From contig NZ_SACP01000006.1 of NCBI RefSeq assembly GCF_004004555.2, positions 124,001-188,000 of the forward strand: a DNA stretch of 64,000 bases, given 5' to 3'. Below are positions 54,384 through 64,000 of this stretch, one piece after another (the first letter of the stretch is position 1; every line of letters begins with the position of its first letter). The position numbers and the translations under genes are program-made. The stretch comes from Methylobacterium oryzihabitans (GTDB taxonomy: Bacteria; Pseudomonadota; Alphaproteobacteria; Rhizobiales; Beijerinckiaceae). A model generated the notes under the pieces. It saw only the letters and a program-made list of their open reading frames with translations, was not told where the DNA came from and ran no database searches.

Positions 54384-55619
54384 ATGGTAGCGCCCGAACC
54401 GCCACGCTCAAAGCCCGAGGCGGCCGATCTCCTCGACTGGTACGACCGTCACCGCCGGGTGTTGCCCTGGCGCGCGCTGCCCGGCGTCGCGCCCGACCCG
54501 TACCGGGTCTGGCTGTCGGAGGTGATGCTCCAGCAGACCACCGTCGCGGCGGTGAAGCCGTACTTCGAAAAGTTCCTCGCCCGGTTCCCGACCGTCGCCG
54601 ACCTCGCGGCGGCGCCCGAGGAGGCGGTGATGAGCGCCTGGGCCGGCCTCGGCTACTATTCCCGCGCCCGAAACCTGCACGCCTGCGCCCGTGCGGTGGC
54701 GGCGGCCGGGGGCTTCCCCGACACCGTCGAGGGCCTGCGCCGGCTGCCGGGCATCGGCGCCTACACGGCCGGCGCGATCGCGGCGATCGCCTTCGACCGG
54801 CCGGCGGCGGCGGTGGACGGCAACGTCGAGCGGGTGGTGTCGCGCCTGTTCGCGATCGAGACCCCGATCCCCGCCGCCCGGCCCGAGATCCGCCGCCTCG
54901 CCGAGACGCTGGTGCCGCGCGAGCGCCCGGGCGACTTCGCGCAAGCCGTGATGGATCTCGGCGCCACCCTGTGCACCCCGAAGCGCCCGGCCTGCGCCCT
55001 GTGCCCGTGGATGCGGCCGTGCCGCGCCCGGGCCGAGGGGTTGCAGGAGACGTTTCCGCGCAAGGTGAAGAAGGTGCCGGGCCAGTTGCGCCGCGGCGCC
55101 GCCTTCGTGGCGGTGCGGGCCGGCGACGGGGCGGTCTTGCTGCGCACCCGCCCGCCCGAGGGGCTGCTCGGCTCGATGGCCGAGCCGCCGACGAGCCCGT
55201 GGCTGCCCGATTACGACCCGGCCCGCGCCCTCCTCGACGCGCCCCTCGACGCGCGCTGGAAGCGCCTGCCCGGCATCGTGCGCCACGTCTTCACCCACTT
55301 CCCCCTCGAACTCACGGTGTTTCACGCCCGCGTCGCCGCCGGCACGCCGGCGCCCGAGGGCATGCGGTTCACCCCGGCCGCCGACCTCGCCGCCGAGCCG
55401 CTGCCCGGCGCGATGAAGAAGGTGCTGGCCCACGCCCTCGACACGCGGCTCGCCGCGGCGGCGCCGGCCGCCCCCGAGCCGCCGCCCGACCTCGCGACCC
55501 CGGCCCCCGCCGAGCCGCCGCCCCGGCGCGCGCCGGTCCCGAAGGTGCTGTCGCGCCGCCCGGCCGCCGCGGCGCCGGTGGTCAAGACCACCGGGCGCGG
55601 GCGGCCGAAGGGGCGGTGA
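54384..55619 (+). CDS. mutY: A/G-specific adenine glycosylase MutY
   Basis: This 411-residue repair enzyme removes adenine opposite 8-oxoguanine. The HhH-GPD core (WLSEVMLQQT, GLGYYSRARNLHACA, LPGIGAYTAGAI with VDGNVERV) is followed by the iron-sulfur motif C-x6-C-x2-C-x5-C in CTPKRPACALCPWMRPC. A NUDIX-like C-terminal domain covers about 230-345. A Pro/Ala-rich basic tail of about 55 residues follows, beyond the usual end. Confidence 0.95.
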   Translation: MVAPEPPRSKPEAADLLDWYDRHRRVLPWRALPGVAPDPYRVWLSEVMLQQTTVAAVKPYFEKFLARFPTVADLAAAPEEAVMSAWAGLGYYSRARNLHACARAVAAAGGFPDTVEGLRRLPGIGAYTAGAIAAIAFDRPAAAVDGNVERVVSRLFAIETPIPAARPEIRRLAETLVPRERPGDFAQAVMDLGATLCTPKRPACALCPWMRPCRARAEGLQETFPRKVKKVPGQLRRGAAFVAVRAGDGAVLLRTRPPEGLLGSMAEPPTSPWLPDYDPARALLDAPLDARWKRLPGIVRHVFTHFPLELTVFHARVAAGTPAPEGMRFTPAADLAAEPLPGAMKKVLAHALDTRLAAAAPAAPEPPPDLATPAPAEPPPRRAPVPKVLSRRPAAAAPVVKTTGRGRPKGR

Positions 55620-55712
55620 GCGTGAAGAGGCGGCCGGCCGTAGCGCGTGCGACCGTCACGGACATCGGAGCGAGGCCGAGCGGTGTGGCCCGTGCAGAGG
55701 ATCGGCATCGGC

Positions 55713-55889
55713 ATGACCACGAAGCCATTCCGCGCCGTGCGCGACGAGGATGCGAAGCGTCTCGATCTCGTTCGCGCCCGCATCCGCCGCTCGCTGGACG
55801 ATCCCCGTCCCGCGCTCAGCCTCGATGAGGTCGAGAGGAACTTGACGGTCCTGTTCGCCGCGGCTCGGACCGAACGTGGCCGTGCGTAG
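55713..55889 (+). CDS. Small protein resembling the tail of an antitoxin
   Basis: This 58-residue frame contains RRSLDDPRPALSLDEVERNL, where D-P-R-P plus D-E-V is a pattern typical of ParD/RelB-type antitoxins. No toxin gene follows. It may be an orphan antitoxin or a remnant. ATG 55713 lies after GGCATCGGC without a clear binding site, so even the start is uncertain. Confidence 0.4.
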   Translation: MTTKPFRAVRDEDAKRLDLVRARIRRSLDDPRPALSLDEVERNLTVLFAAARTERGRA

Positions 55890-55951
55890 CCTGCGTATCG
55901 CGATCGAGCCCGGAGGGTCGGTGCCATCTTATATGGCGGCCACGCCCCGCC

Positions 55952-57580
<1,629 letters not shown>

Positions 57581-57955
57581 ATGATTGGCACGAAGTCTGT
57601 GCGCCGGTCGGTTGCGGTGGGTCTCGGGTGCGGTCTGGCTCTGGCCGGGACGCTCGATTTCGGTGACGTGTCCGCGGCGCACGCCCAGGACGGCCGGGCC
57701 TCCTGGTATGCATCCGGCTCACGCACGGCCAATGGCGAGCGCTTCAATCCGAACGGTCTCACCGCCGCCCACCGCAGCCTGCCCTTCGGCACCCGGGTGC
57801 GGGTCGTGAACCAGACCAACGGACGCGCCGTCGTCGTGCGCATCAACGATCGCGGACCCTTCGCCCATGGCCGCATCATCGACCTCAGCCGCGGTTCCGC
57901 CCGCGCCATCGGCATGAGCGGGATCAGCCGCGTCGCCCTGACCGTGGTCGAGTAG
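57581..57955 (+). CDS. RlpA-like septal ring lytic transglycosylase, small
   Basis: This 124-residue exported protein has a signal peptide ([14 protein letters not shown], cleavage near AHAQDG) and one double-psi beta-barrel domain with [17 protein letters not shown] and [18 protein letters not shown]. The catalytic Asp equivalent in the NDRGPF segment is present. RlpA cleaves naked glycan strands, but most have a SPOR domain; this one lacks it. ATG 57581 fits the signal peptide; ATG 57563 is an alternative. Confidence 0.85.
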   Translation: MIGTKSVRRSVAVGLGCGLALAGTLDFGDVSAAHAQDGRASWYASGSRTANGERFNPNGLTAAHRSLPFGTRVRVVNQTNGRAVVVRINDRGPFAHGRIIDLSRGSARAIGMSGISRVALTVVE

Positions 57956-58071
57956 GGTCCGTCCACCGCGGAAAGTCGGCCCGCGACACTTCCGCCTCGC
58001 CATCGCGCTGATTAGGTAACCCGACGCGCGCCCGCCGATCCGCGCGGGGACCGCAGGGAGTCTCGGAAGCG

Positions 58072-58386
58072 ATGGTGAAGCCCCTGGTCGTCGTGATTCC
58101 CCACCAGCTCGGCCGGGCCGAGGCGCGCCGTCGCCTCGAGACCGGCCTCGGCTCGGCCCAGGAGCTGCTCGGCAAGGCCGGCATCCGCATGGCGGAGGCG
58201 ACGTGGCAGGGCGACCAGCTCAACTTCCTCGTCGGCGCCATGAACCAGAACGTCGACGGCCAGATCGACGTCGACGAGGATTCGGTCCGCGTCGAGGTGC
58301 GGATGCCGATGCTGCTGTCGCTGTTCGCCGGCAAGGTGCGGGCGCTGATCGACACCAACGGCACCAAGCTCCTGACGAAGAAGTAG
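58072..58386 (+). CDS. Polyhydroxyalkanoic acid system family protein
   Basis: This 104-residue protein matches a small family linked to PHA granules: IPHQLGRAEARRRLE at the N-terminus, then ATWQGDQLNFLVG and VEVRMPMLLSLFAGKVRALID. Its biochemical role is not known. No PHA synthase or depolymerase lies nearby. It is cytoplasmic. Confidence 0.75.
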   Translation: MVKPLVVVIPHQLGRAEARRRLETGLGSAQELLGKAGIRMAEATWQGDQLNFLVGAMNQNVDGQIDVDEDSVRVEVRMPMLLSLFAGKVRALIDTNGTKLLTKK

Positions 58387-58437
58387 GAACCGCATCCGTC
58401 GGGCCCGGTTACGGTGGGACACGCGAGAGGTGTCCCC

Positions 58438-58641
58438 ATGTCCAATCCAGGCCCGGTTCCGGACCAGCCCTACGACCCGGTCCCGCCGGTGCAGCCGCCC
58501 GAGCCCCCGACCGGCCCGGCGGACGTGCCGAGCGAGGCCCCCGGCGAGCGTCCGGTCGAGATCCCGGTCAACGATCCCGGCCAGTCGCCGGCGATCACCC
58601 CCGACCCGTCGCCGACGGGCCCGGCCAACCCGACGATGTAG
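58438..58641 (+). CDS. Proline-rich small hypothetical protein
   Basis: This 67-residue protein is mostly Pro, Glu, Asp and Gly (PPVQPPEPPTGP and SPTGPANPTM) with no predicted fold or signal. ATG 58438 follows GAGAGG. I do not recognise a family; it is probably disordered. The codon pattern fits a real gene, though weakly. Confidence 0.5.
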   Translation: MSNPGPVPDQPYDPVPPVQPPEPPTGPADVPSEAPGERPVEIPVNDPGQSPAITPDPSPTGPANPTM

Positions 58642-58702
58642 CGGCGATGCGGGGTCCGGGCGGGTTTTGCGTCCCGCCCGGGGCCTGCCATAAGCCGGCC
58701 CC

Positions 58703-60520
58703 ATGGCCGCTCCCCCGCTCCTCACCCTGCAAGACGTCGCCCTCACCTTCGGCGGCACCCCCCTGATCGTCGGGGCCGACCTCGCCATCGCCCCCGGCGA
58801 TCGGACCTGCCTCGTCGGCCGCAACGGCTCGGGCAAGTCGACGCTGCTGCGCATCGCCGCCGGCCTCGTCGAGCCCGACCGCGGCCGCCGCTTCGTCCAG
58901 CCCGGCGCCACGATCCGCTATCTCGCCCAGGAACCCGACTTCTCCGGCCACGCCACCGCCCTGTCCTTCGTCGAGGCCGGCCTCGGCCCGGGCGACGACG
59001 CCTACCGGGCGCGCTACCTGCTGGAGAGTCTCGGGCTGACCGGCGACGAGGACCCGGCCCGGATGTCGGGCGGCGAGTCGCGCCGGGCCGCCCTGGCCCA
59101 GGCGCTCGCGCCGGAGCCCGACATCCTCCTGCTCGACGAGCCGACCAACCATCTCGACCTGCCGGCGATCGAGTGGCTGGAGGCCGAGCTGAAGGGCAGC
59201 CGCGCCGCCCTGGTCCTCATCAGCCACGACCGCCGCTTCCTCCAGGCTTTGTCGCGGGCGACCGTGTGGCTCGACCGCGGCGTCACCCGCCGGATCGAGC
59301 AGGGCTTCTCCGCCTTCGAGGGCTGGCGCGACGCGTTCTTCGAGGAGGAGGAGCGCGACCGCCACAAGCTCGACCGCAAGATCGCCGCCGAGGAGGACTG
59401 GCTGCGCTACGGCGTCACTGCCCGGCGCAAGCGCAACGTCAAGCGGCTGGCCGGGCTGCACGACCTGCGCCGCCAGCGCAAGGAGCATCGCGGCCCGGTC
59501 GGCAGCGTCAGCCTGTCTTCGGGCGAGGCCGACGCGTCCGGCACCCTCGTGGTCGAGGCCCGCGACGCCGCCAAGAGCTACGACGAGCGCCCGATCGTGC
59601 GCGACCTGTCCCTGCGCATCGCCCGCGGCGACCGCCTCGGCATCGTCGGCGCCAACGGCGCCGGCAAGACCACCCTGGTCAACCTGCTCACCGGCCGGCT
59701 CGCGCCCGATTCGGGCGAGATCCGGCTGGGCGCCAACGTCACCCTCAACCTCATCGACCAGCGCCGGGCCGACCTCGACCCCGCGCAGACCGTGGCCGAC
59801 GTGCTCACCGGCGGCGGCAGCGACAGCGTCACGGTCGGCGGCCAGAGCCGCCACGTCGTCGGCTACATGAAGGACTTCCTGTTCGCCCCCGAGCAGGCGC
59901 GCACGCCGGTCGGGGTGCTGTCGGGCGGCGAGCGCAACCGCCTGCTGATCGCCCGCGCGCTCGCCCGCCCGGCCAACCTCCTGGTGCTCGACGAGCCGAC
60001 CAACGACCTCGACCTCGAAACCCTCGACCTGCTCCAGGAGATGCTCGGCGAGTCCTCCGCGACCCTGATCCTGGTGAGCCACGACCGCGACTTCCTCGAC
60101 CGGGTGGTCGACACCGTCCTGATCGCGGAAGGGGAGGGGCGCTGGACCGCCTTCGCCGGCGGCTACAGCGACATGGTCGCCCAGCGCGGCGCCGGGGTGC
60201 AGGCCCGCACGGTCGCGGGCGCGCCCAGGCCGGAGCCGCGCCAGGGCGCGAAGCCCCCGCGCCGCGAGGACGCCGCCCCGCGGCGCAAGCTCGGCTTCCA
60301 GGAGCAGCACGAGCTGAAGACACTGCCGGGCCGGATCGACACCCTCTCGGCCAACGCCGCCAAGCTGCGCGCCGCCCTCGACGACCCCGGCCTCTACGCC
60401 CGCGATCCCGCTCGCTTCGCCAAGGTCTCGACCACGCTGGCGACGACCGAGGCCGACCTCGCCGCGGCCGAGGAGCGCTGGCTGACCCTCGAGATGCTGC
60501 GCGAGGAACTCGGCGGCTGA
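58703..60520 (+). CDS. ABC-F family ATPase (Uup-like)
   Basis: This 605-residue soluble protein has two ABC domains: first with GRNGSGKST, MSGGESRRAALAQAL and LLLDEPTNHLD; second (from about 300) with GANGAGKTT, LSGGERNRLLIARAL and VLDEPTNDLD. A charged linker joins them and a C-terminal coil (about 520-600) follows. ABC-F proteins act on ribosomes, and Uup also affects DNA repair. All catalytic residues are intact. Confidence 0.92.
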   Translation: MAAPPLLTLQDVALTFGGTPLIVGADLAIAPGDRTCLVGRNGSGKSTLLRIAAGLVEPDRGRRFVQPGATIRYLAQEPDFSGHATALSFVEAGLGPGDDAYRARYLLESLGLTGDEDPARMSGGESRRAALAQALAPEPDILLLDEPTNHLDLPAIEWLEAELKGSRAALVLISHDRRFLQALSRATVWLDRGVTRRIEQGFSAFEGWRDAFFEEEERDRHKLDRKIAAEEDWLRYGVTARRKRNVKRLAGLHDLRRQRKEHRGPVGSVSLSSGEADASGTLVVEARDAAKSYDERPIVRDLSLRIARGDRLGIVGANGAGKTTLVNLLTGRLAPDSGEIRLGANVTLNLIDQRRADLDPAQTVADVLTGGGSDSVTVGGQSRHVVGYMKDFLFAPEQARTPVGVLSGGERNRLLIARALARPANLLVLDEPTNDLDLETLDLLQEMLGESSATLILVSHDRDFLDRVVDTVLIAEGEGRWTAFAGGYSDMVAQRGAGVQARTVAGAPRPEPRQGAKPPRREDAAPRRKLGFQEQHELKTLPGRIDTLSANAAKLRAALDDPGLYARDPARFAKVSTTLATTEADLAAAEERWLTLEMLREELGG

Positions 60521-60887
60521 GGCGCGCCGGCCGGCGGCGGTTCGAGCGCCGCATCGCGGCGGCCCACGACTTGCGCCGGCGGCCCCGTGGACGACGTCCG
60601 ATCCACAAATCGCCAGCATCCGCAGGGTCAAGACTTCGTTGCCCGGTTGCAACAATCCTATCCAAAGCCTTGCGGTGGGCCCCCGACTCCGCTGATCGAT
60701 GTTGATCGACCGGCCCGCCTCGCACATGGTGTCTCTGCACCGGGGACAACCCGGAGGCGGTTCGGCCGATACCCGAAAATCGGGACGTCCGGACCGGAGG
60801 GGATAAGACTGGCGTGGTTCACGGTCCGCGAGGATCGCCGAGGCGCAGCCGATCACCCCAAAGGGTCTCGAAACTTTGGAGGTCTCG
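60521..60887. other. Intergenic region upstream of the porin gene
   Basis: This 367-bp region has no conserved frame. It contains the 8-bp palindrome GTTGCAAC (60646-60653), reminiscent of the TTGCA boxes at 7.5 kb, and a good binding site TTTGGAGG just before the porin start. I could not assign a promoter with confidence. Confidence 0.45.
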
Positions 60888-62522
60888 ATGAAGCTCGTGA
60901 AGAGCCTTCTGCTGGGTTCGGCTGCCGGCCTGACCGTGGTGGCAGGGGCGAATGCTGCCGATCTGCCGATCAAGAAGGCGGCTCCTGTTGAGTACGTGCG
61001 TGTCTGCTCGGCCTATGGGGCCGGCTTCTTCTACATTCCCGGCACCGACACCTGCCTGCGCGTCTCCGGCCGCGCCCGGTTCGAAGCCACCTATTCCCAG
61101 GGCTACACCCGCAACGCCAACAGCGGCGACCTGATGGGTTACCGCGGCCTCGGCCGCCTCAACCTCGATGCCCGCACGCAGACCGCCTACGGCACCCTGC
61201 GCGCCTTCGTCCGCTTCGAGCTCGCCTCCCGCACCGGCGCCTACCTCAAGTCGGGTACGCAGGAGCGCAACGGCAACGCCTTCTCGGCGACCGGCGTCGA
61301 CACCTTCAACCGCGTGCAGCAATACGTGAACGTCGACAAGGCGTTCATCCAGTTCGCCGGCCTCACCGCCGGTCGTGCGGCGTCGTTCTACGACTTCTAC
61401 GCCCACGACTTCGAGATGATCGGCACCTCGCTGGGTTCCGACGTCGCCTCGACCAACCTGCTCGCCTACACCGCCACCTTCGGCAACGGTTTCTCGGCCA
61501 CGCTGTCGGTCGAAGATCCGAACTTCCGCAAGAACCCGCTGTTCGGCACCGCGGTGGCTGGTAACCTCGCCAGCCAGTTCATCGTGTTCGGCAACAACGG
61601 CAACCTCAGCCCGGTCCTGGCCACCAACCCGGCCGGCGCCGTGGTCGGCGAGGCTTTCTACGACCTGCGCCAGACCTCGCGCATGCCCGACTTCGTCGGC
61701 GTCCTGCGCTACGACTCGGCCTGGGGCTCGGCCCAGCTGTCGGCCGCCGTCCACGAGCTGAACGCCGGCAACGCCGCGTCGGTCCTCGGCTTCAACGGTG
61801 TCGCGCTGCCGGCCGGTTCGGCGATCGCGCCGCGGGTGAACTCGGAGTACGGCTGGGCCGTGCAGGCCGGCGTGAAGATCAACATGCCGTTCATCGCCCC
61901 GGGCGACACCCTGTACCTGCAGGGCTCGTACGGCGAGGGCGCCCAGCTCTACACTGGCTACTCCCAGTACATCGGCACCTACACCGCCAGCGCCGGCAAC
62001 GCGCCGGGTGCGGCCTTCGGCACCTTCTTCACCGACGCGGCGGTCAACCCGCTGACCGGCAAGATGGAGCTGTCGACCAGCTGGACGGTGGTCGGTTCGT
62101 ACCTGCACTACTGGACGCCCGAGTGGCGCTCGGCGATCATCGGCAGCTACGGCGAGATGTCGTTCGGCTCGACCTCGCGCAACCTGCTGGGCGGCCTGAA
62201 CTTCAACGGCCTCGGCAACCCGGTCAACAGCAACGCCTCGTTCCTGTTCAGCCCGGCCCTGCGCGACACCAGCCAGATCGTCGCCGGCGCGAGCCTGATC
62301 TGGTCGCCGGTGAAGGACCTCGATATCGGCGTCGAGGGTCTCTACAACCGCGTCGACATCAAGAACGGTCGCGTGTTCGACGCCAACAAGGGCGCCACGG
62401 CGGCTCTGGCGGCCGGCGTGAACGCCAACGGCCAACCGGTCACGGCGGCCGGTGCGGTGCTCGCCACCACCAACTACGCGGACACGTTCCAGGTCCGTAT
62501 GCGCGTGCAGCGCGACTTCTAA
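60888..62522 (+). CDS. Outer membrane porin (Porin_2 / Omp2b type)
   Basis: This 544-residue protein has a signal peptide (LLLGSAAGLTVVAGANA) and the Porin_2 start AADLPIKKAAPVEYVRVCSAYG, with FYIPGTDTCLRVSGRARFE. The repeated beta-strand pattern and the end MRVQRDF (terminal Phe) fit an outer-membrane barrel. ATG 60888 follows TTTGGAGG. It is probably an abundant general porin: codon use is strongly biased and a strong terminator follows. Confidence 0.93.
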   Translation: MKLVKSLLLGSAAGLTVVAGANAADLPIKKAAPVEYVRVCSAYGAGFFYIPGTDTCLRVSGRARFEATYSQGYTRNANSGDLMGYRGLGRLNLDARTQTAYGTLRAFVRFELASRTGAYLKSGTQERNGNAFSATGVDTFNRVQQYVNVDKAFIQFAGLTAGRAASFYDFYAHDFEMIGTSLGSDVASTNLLAYTATFGNGFSATLSVEDPNFRKNPLFGTAVAGNLASQFIVFGNNGNLSPVLATNPAGAVVGEAFYDLRQTSRMPDFVGVLRYDSAWGSAQLSAAVHELNAGNAASVLGFNGVALPAGSAIAPRVNSEYGWAVQAGVKINMPFIAPGDTLYLQGSYGEGAQLYTGYSQYIGTYTASAGNAPGAAFGTFFTDAAVNPLTGKMELSTSWTVVGSYLHYWTPEWRSAIIGSYGEMSFGSTSRNLLGGLNFNGLGNPVNSNASFLFSPALRDTSQIVAGASLIWSPVKDLDIGVEGLYNRVDIKNGRVFDANKGATAALAAGVNANGQPVTAAGAVLATTNYADTFQVRMRVQRDF

Positions 62523-62547
62523 GTCGCTTGCCATCGCGCGCCTGAAC

Positions 62548-62576
62548 GGGGCCCCGGCATCGCCGGGGCCCTTTTT
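62548..62576 (+). terminator. Strong rho-independent terminator of the porin gene
   Basis: A perfect 10-bp stem GGGCCCCGGC / GCCGGGGCCC with loop ATC is followed by TTTTT. It is the clearest intrinsic terminator in the window. Confidence 0.9.
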
Positions 62577-62672
62577 GCTGTCGGGGGCCTCGCCGGACGC
62601 CGCCTGCCATGAGGATGCCGGAAACGGCACGATGATCGTTCCGTCGGGCCGGAGGGCGGCCGGGAGGTGGCG

Positions 62673-64000
62673 ATGCGTTCGATCGGCTGGGTCGCCGGGC
62701 TTCCGCTGCTCGCGGGGCTGTGGCTGGGCGGGACGCTGTGGGCCGAATCGGGGCTCGACGCCGATCTCGGCGAGGACGCCGCCGGCGTCGCCGAGGCGAG
62801 TCGGCCGGAGGGCGCAGAGCCGTGGCTGCGGGTCGAGCGGCGCGGCCGCGACCTCGTGGCGTTCGGCGAGGCGCCGGACGCCGCCGAACGGCGCGCTGCC
62901 CTCGACCGCCTCTCCGCCCTGCCGGGCCCGCGCCGGATCGTCGACCGCCTCGGCACTGTCGAATCGGTCTCGCCGTTCGTGTGGACCGCGACCCTGCGCG
63001 GCGCCGGCCGCCTCGACCTCGGCGGCTTCCGCCCGGCCGAGACCGGCCGCGCCGCCCTGCTGGCCGAGCTGTCCCCCGCCATTCCCGACACCCTCGCGGT
63101 GCGCGACCTCGCCCGGGCCGCCCGCGGCGCGCCGCCCGAATTCGCAAAGGGCGCAACCTTCCTGCTGGGCCAGACGGCGCGGCTCAAGCCCGGCGCCACC
63201 GGCTCGCTGAGCGACCGCACCCTGTCGCTGTCGGGCGAGGCCGCCTCGGTCGCCGATTACGCCGCCCTGCGGGAGGCGCTGTCGGCGCCGCCGGACGGAT
63301 TCACGATCGGGACGGTCGCGGTCGAGCCGGCGGAGGTCGGCCGCTTCGTCTGGTCGGCGACCCGCCGCCCGGACGGTTCCCTGCGCCTCGACGGCTACGC
63401 GGTCTCGGAGGCCGCGCGGGCCGGCATCCTCGCCGCCGCCCGCGCCGCCGCCGACGGTGCTCCGGTCGAGGACGGCATGCGGATCGCCCGCGGGCTGCCG
63501 CCGGGCCTCGACGGCCGCGCCCTGATCGAGCGCGCCTTCGCGGCGCTGGCCCTGCTGTGCGAGGGCACGGTGTCGCTCGACGGCGGCGCCCTGTCGGTGC
63601 GCGGCGCGGCGCTCGACGCCCAGGCCCTGCGCGAGGCCGACGCCCTCACCACCGGCAGCCTGCCGGAGGGCATGAGCCGCGGCAGCGTCGCCCTCACGGC
63701 GAGCGCGGTCTCGCCCTACGTCGTCACGATCCGGCGCGACGTCGACAGCCTGTCGCTCGCCGGGCACCTGCCCGACGCCGAGAGCCGGGCTGCCCTCGTC
63801 GCCGCCCTGCGCCAGCAGAGCTTCGGCGAGCGGATCATCGACCGCACCCGCACCGCCGAGGGCGCGCCGGCCGGCCTCGTCGCGGCCCTGCGCGGGGCGA
63901 TCCCGGTCCTCGGCCAGCTCGCCAGGGGCGAACTGGTCGCCCGCGACGCGAGCCTGAGCCTGACCGGCGAGAGCCTGTACCCGGAGGCGGCGCGCCGCCT
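62673..64000 (+). CDS. Large exported repeat protein, OmpA-family N-terminal part (cut by window end)
   Basis: The frame is open from ATG 62673 to the last base (442 codons visible). It starts with a signal-like segment (VAGLPLLAGLWLGGTLWA). Then come repeated units of about 110-120 residues, each with an SPFVWTATLRG-type strand (also GRFVWSATRRPDG and SPYVVTIRRD) and an LRLDGYAVSEAARAGIL-type helix. This architecture occurs in alphaproteobacterial OmpA-family proteins that end in a peptidoglycan-binding OmpA domain; that end is not visible. The units resemble BON-like domains. Confidence 0.7.
   Translation, partial: MRSIGWVAGLPLLAGLWLGGTLWAESGLDADLGEDAAGVAEASRPEGAEPWLRVERRGRDLVAFGEAPDAAERRAALDRLSALPGPRRIVDRLGTVESVSPFVWTATLRGAGRLDLGGFRPAETGRAALLAELSPAIPDTLAVRDLARAARGAPPEFAKGATFLLGQTARLKPGATGSLSDRTLSLSGEAASVADYAALREALSAPPDGFTIGTVAVEPAEVGRFVWSATRRPDGSLRLDGYAVSEAARAGILAAARAAADGAPVEDGMRIARGLPPGLDGRALIERAFAALALLCEGTVSLDGGALSVRGAALDAQALREADALTTGSLPEGMSRGSVALTASAVSPYVVTIRRDVDSLSLAGHLPDAESRAALVAALRQQSFGERIIDRTRTAEGAPAGLVAALRGAIPVLGQLARGELVARDASLSLTGESLYPEAARR

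Overview
The window looks like chromosomal DNA of a high-GC alphaproteobacterium of the order Hyphomicrobiales (Rhizobiales), most likely Methylobacterium or a close relative. This is an inference from gene content: FlbT and an FtcR-like flagellar regulator, a CcrM-type GANTC methyltransferase, a Porin_2-type porin, a split b/b' Fo ATP synthase operon, a DUF6894-like protein and many intergenic hairpin repeats. I saw no tRNA, rRNA, CRISPR array, transposase or phage gene.

Layout. 1-1.8 kb: end of a GntR/FCD regulator, an acetylpolyamine amidohydrolase-type deacetylase and a cupin. 1.8-6.5 kb: two tandem flagellin genes facing flbT and two small glycosyltransferases, with CtrA-like boxes between. 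6.6-14.8 kb: a polysaccharide deacetylase, then an operon with an SDR dehydrogenase, a Pot-type ABC importer, an M20 peptidase and an RpiR regulator. 14.8-19 kb: a GGDEF-EAL protein, a repeat-rich gap, methionine aminopeptidase and a PilZ protein. 19.2-29.5 kb: a ten-gene near-continuous operon with a urea/amide-type ABC importer, an amidase, a DeoR regulator, a carbamoylase-type hydrolase and two phosphotransferase-fold kinases. 29.5-37.6 kb: a nucleotide-sugar-epimerase-like protein, a LysE exporter, an L,D-transpeptidase, SlyX, GlyA, NrdR, RibD and RibE. 37.8-42.7 kb: a 1642-residue RTX nuclease. 42.9-49.8 kb: FtcR, a broken HAD gene, a lipoprotein, an HD-GYP protein, a D-Ala-D-Ala ligase, an FkbM methyltransferase, a hydrolase and a DUF6894-like protein. 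50-52.8 kb: Fo ATP synthase genes. 53-57 kb: a DsbA-like protein, DciA, MutY and CcrM. 57.5-64 kb: an RlpA-like protein, a PHA-system protein, an ABC-F protein, a porin and the start of a large repeat protein.

How it fits together. The flagellar genes, perfect CtrA box, FtcR and CcrM are parts of the alphaproteobacterial cell-cycle/motility network, and the GGDEF-EAL, PilZ and HD-GYP proteins add c-di-GMP signalling. The two ABC importer operons look like catabolic uptake systems for amine or amide compounds.

The most unusual signals are non-coding. A two-hairpin repeat of about 105-155 bp occurs five times, and in three copies its first bases are the stop codon of the adjacent gene. A 33-bp minisatellite lengthens the N-terminus of RibD and carries an in-frame ATG in every unit. 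About 200 bp are identical between the 3' ends of the two flagellin genes. An inverted pair of hairpin clusters sits upstream of the M20 peptidase, and a perfect hairpin buries the likely start codon of the rlpA-like gene.
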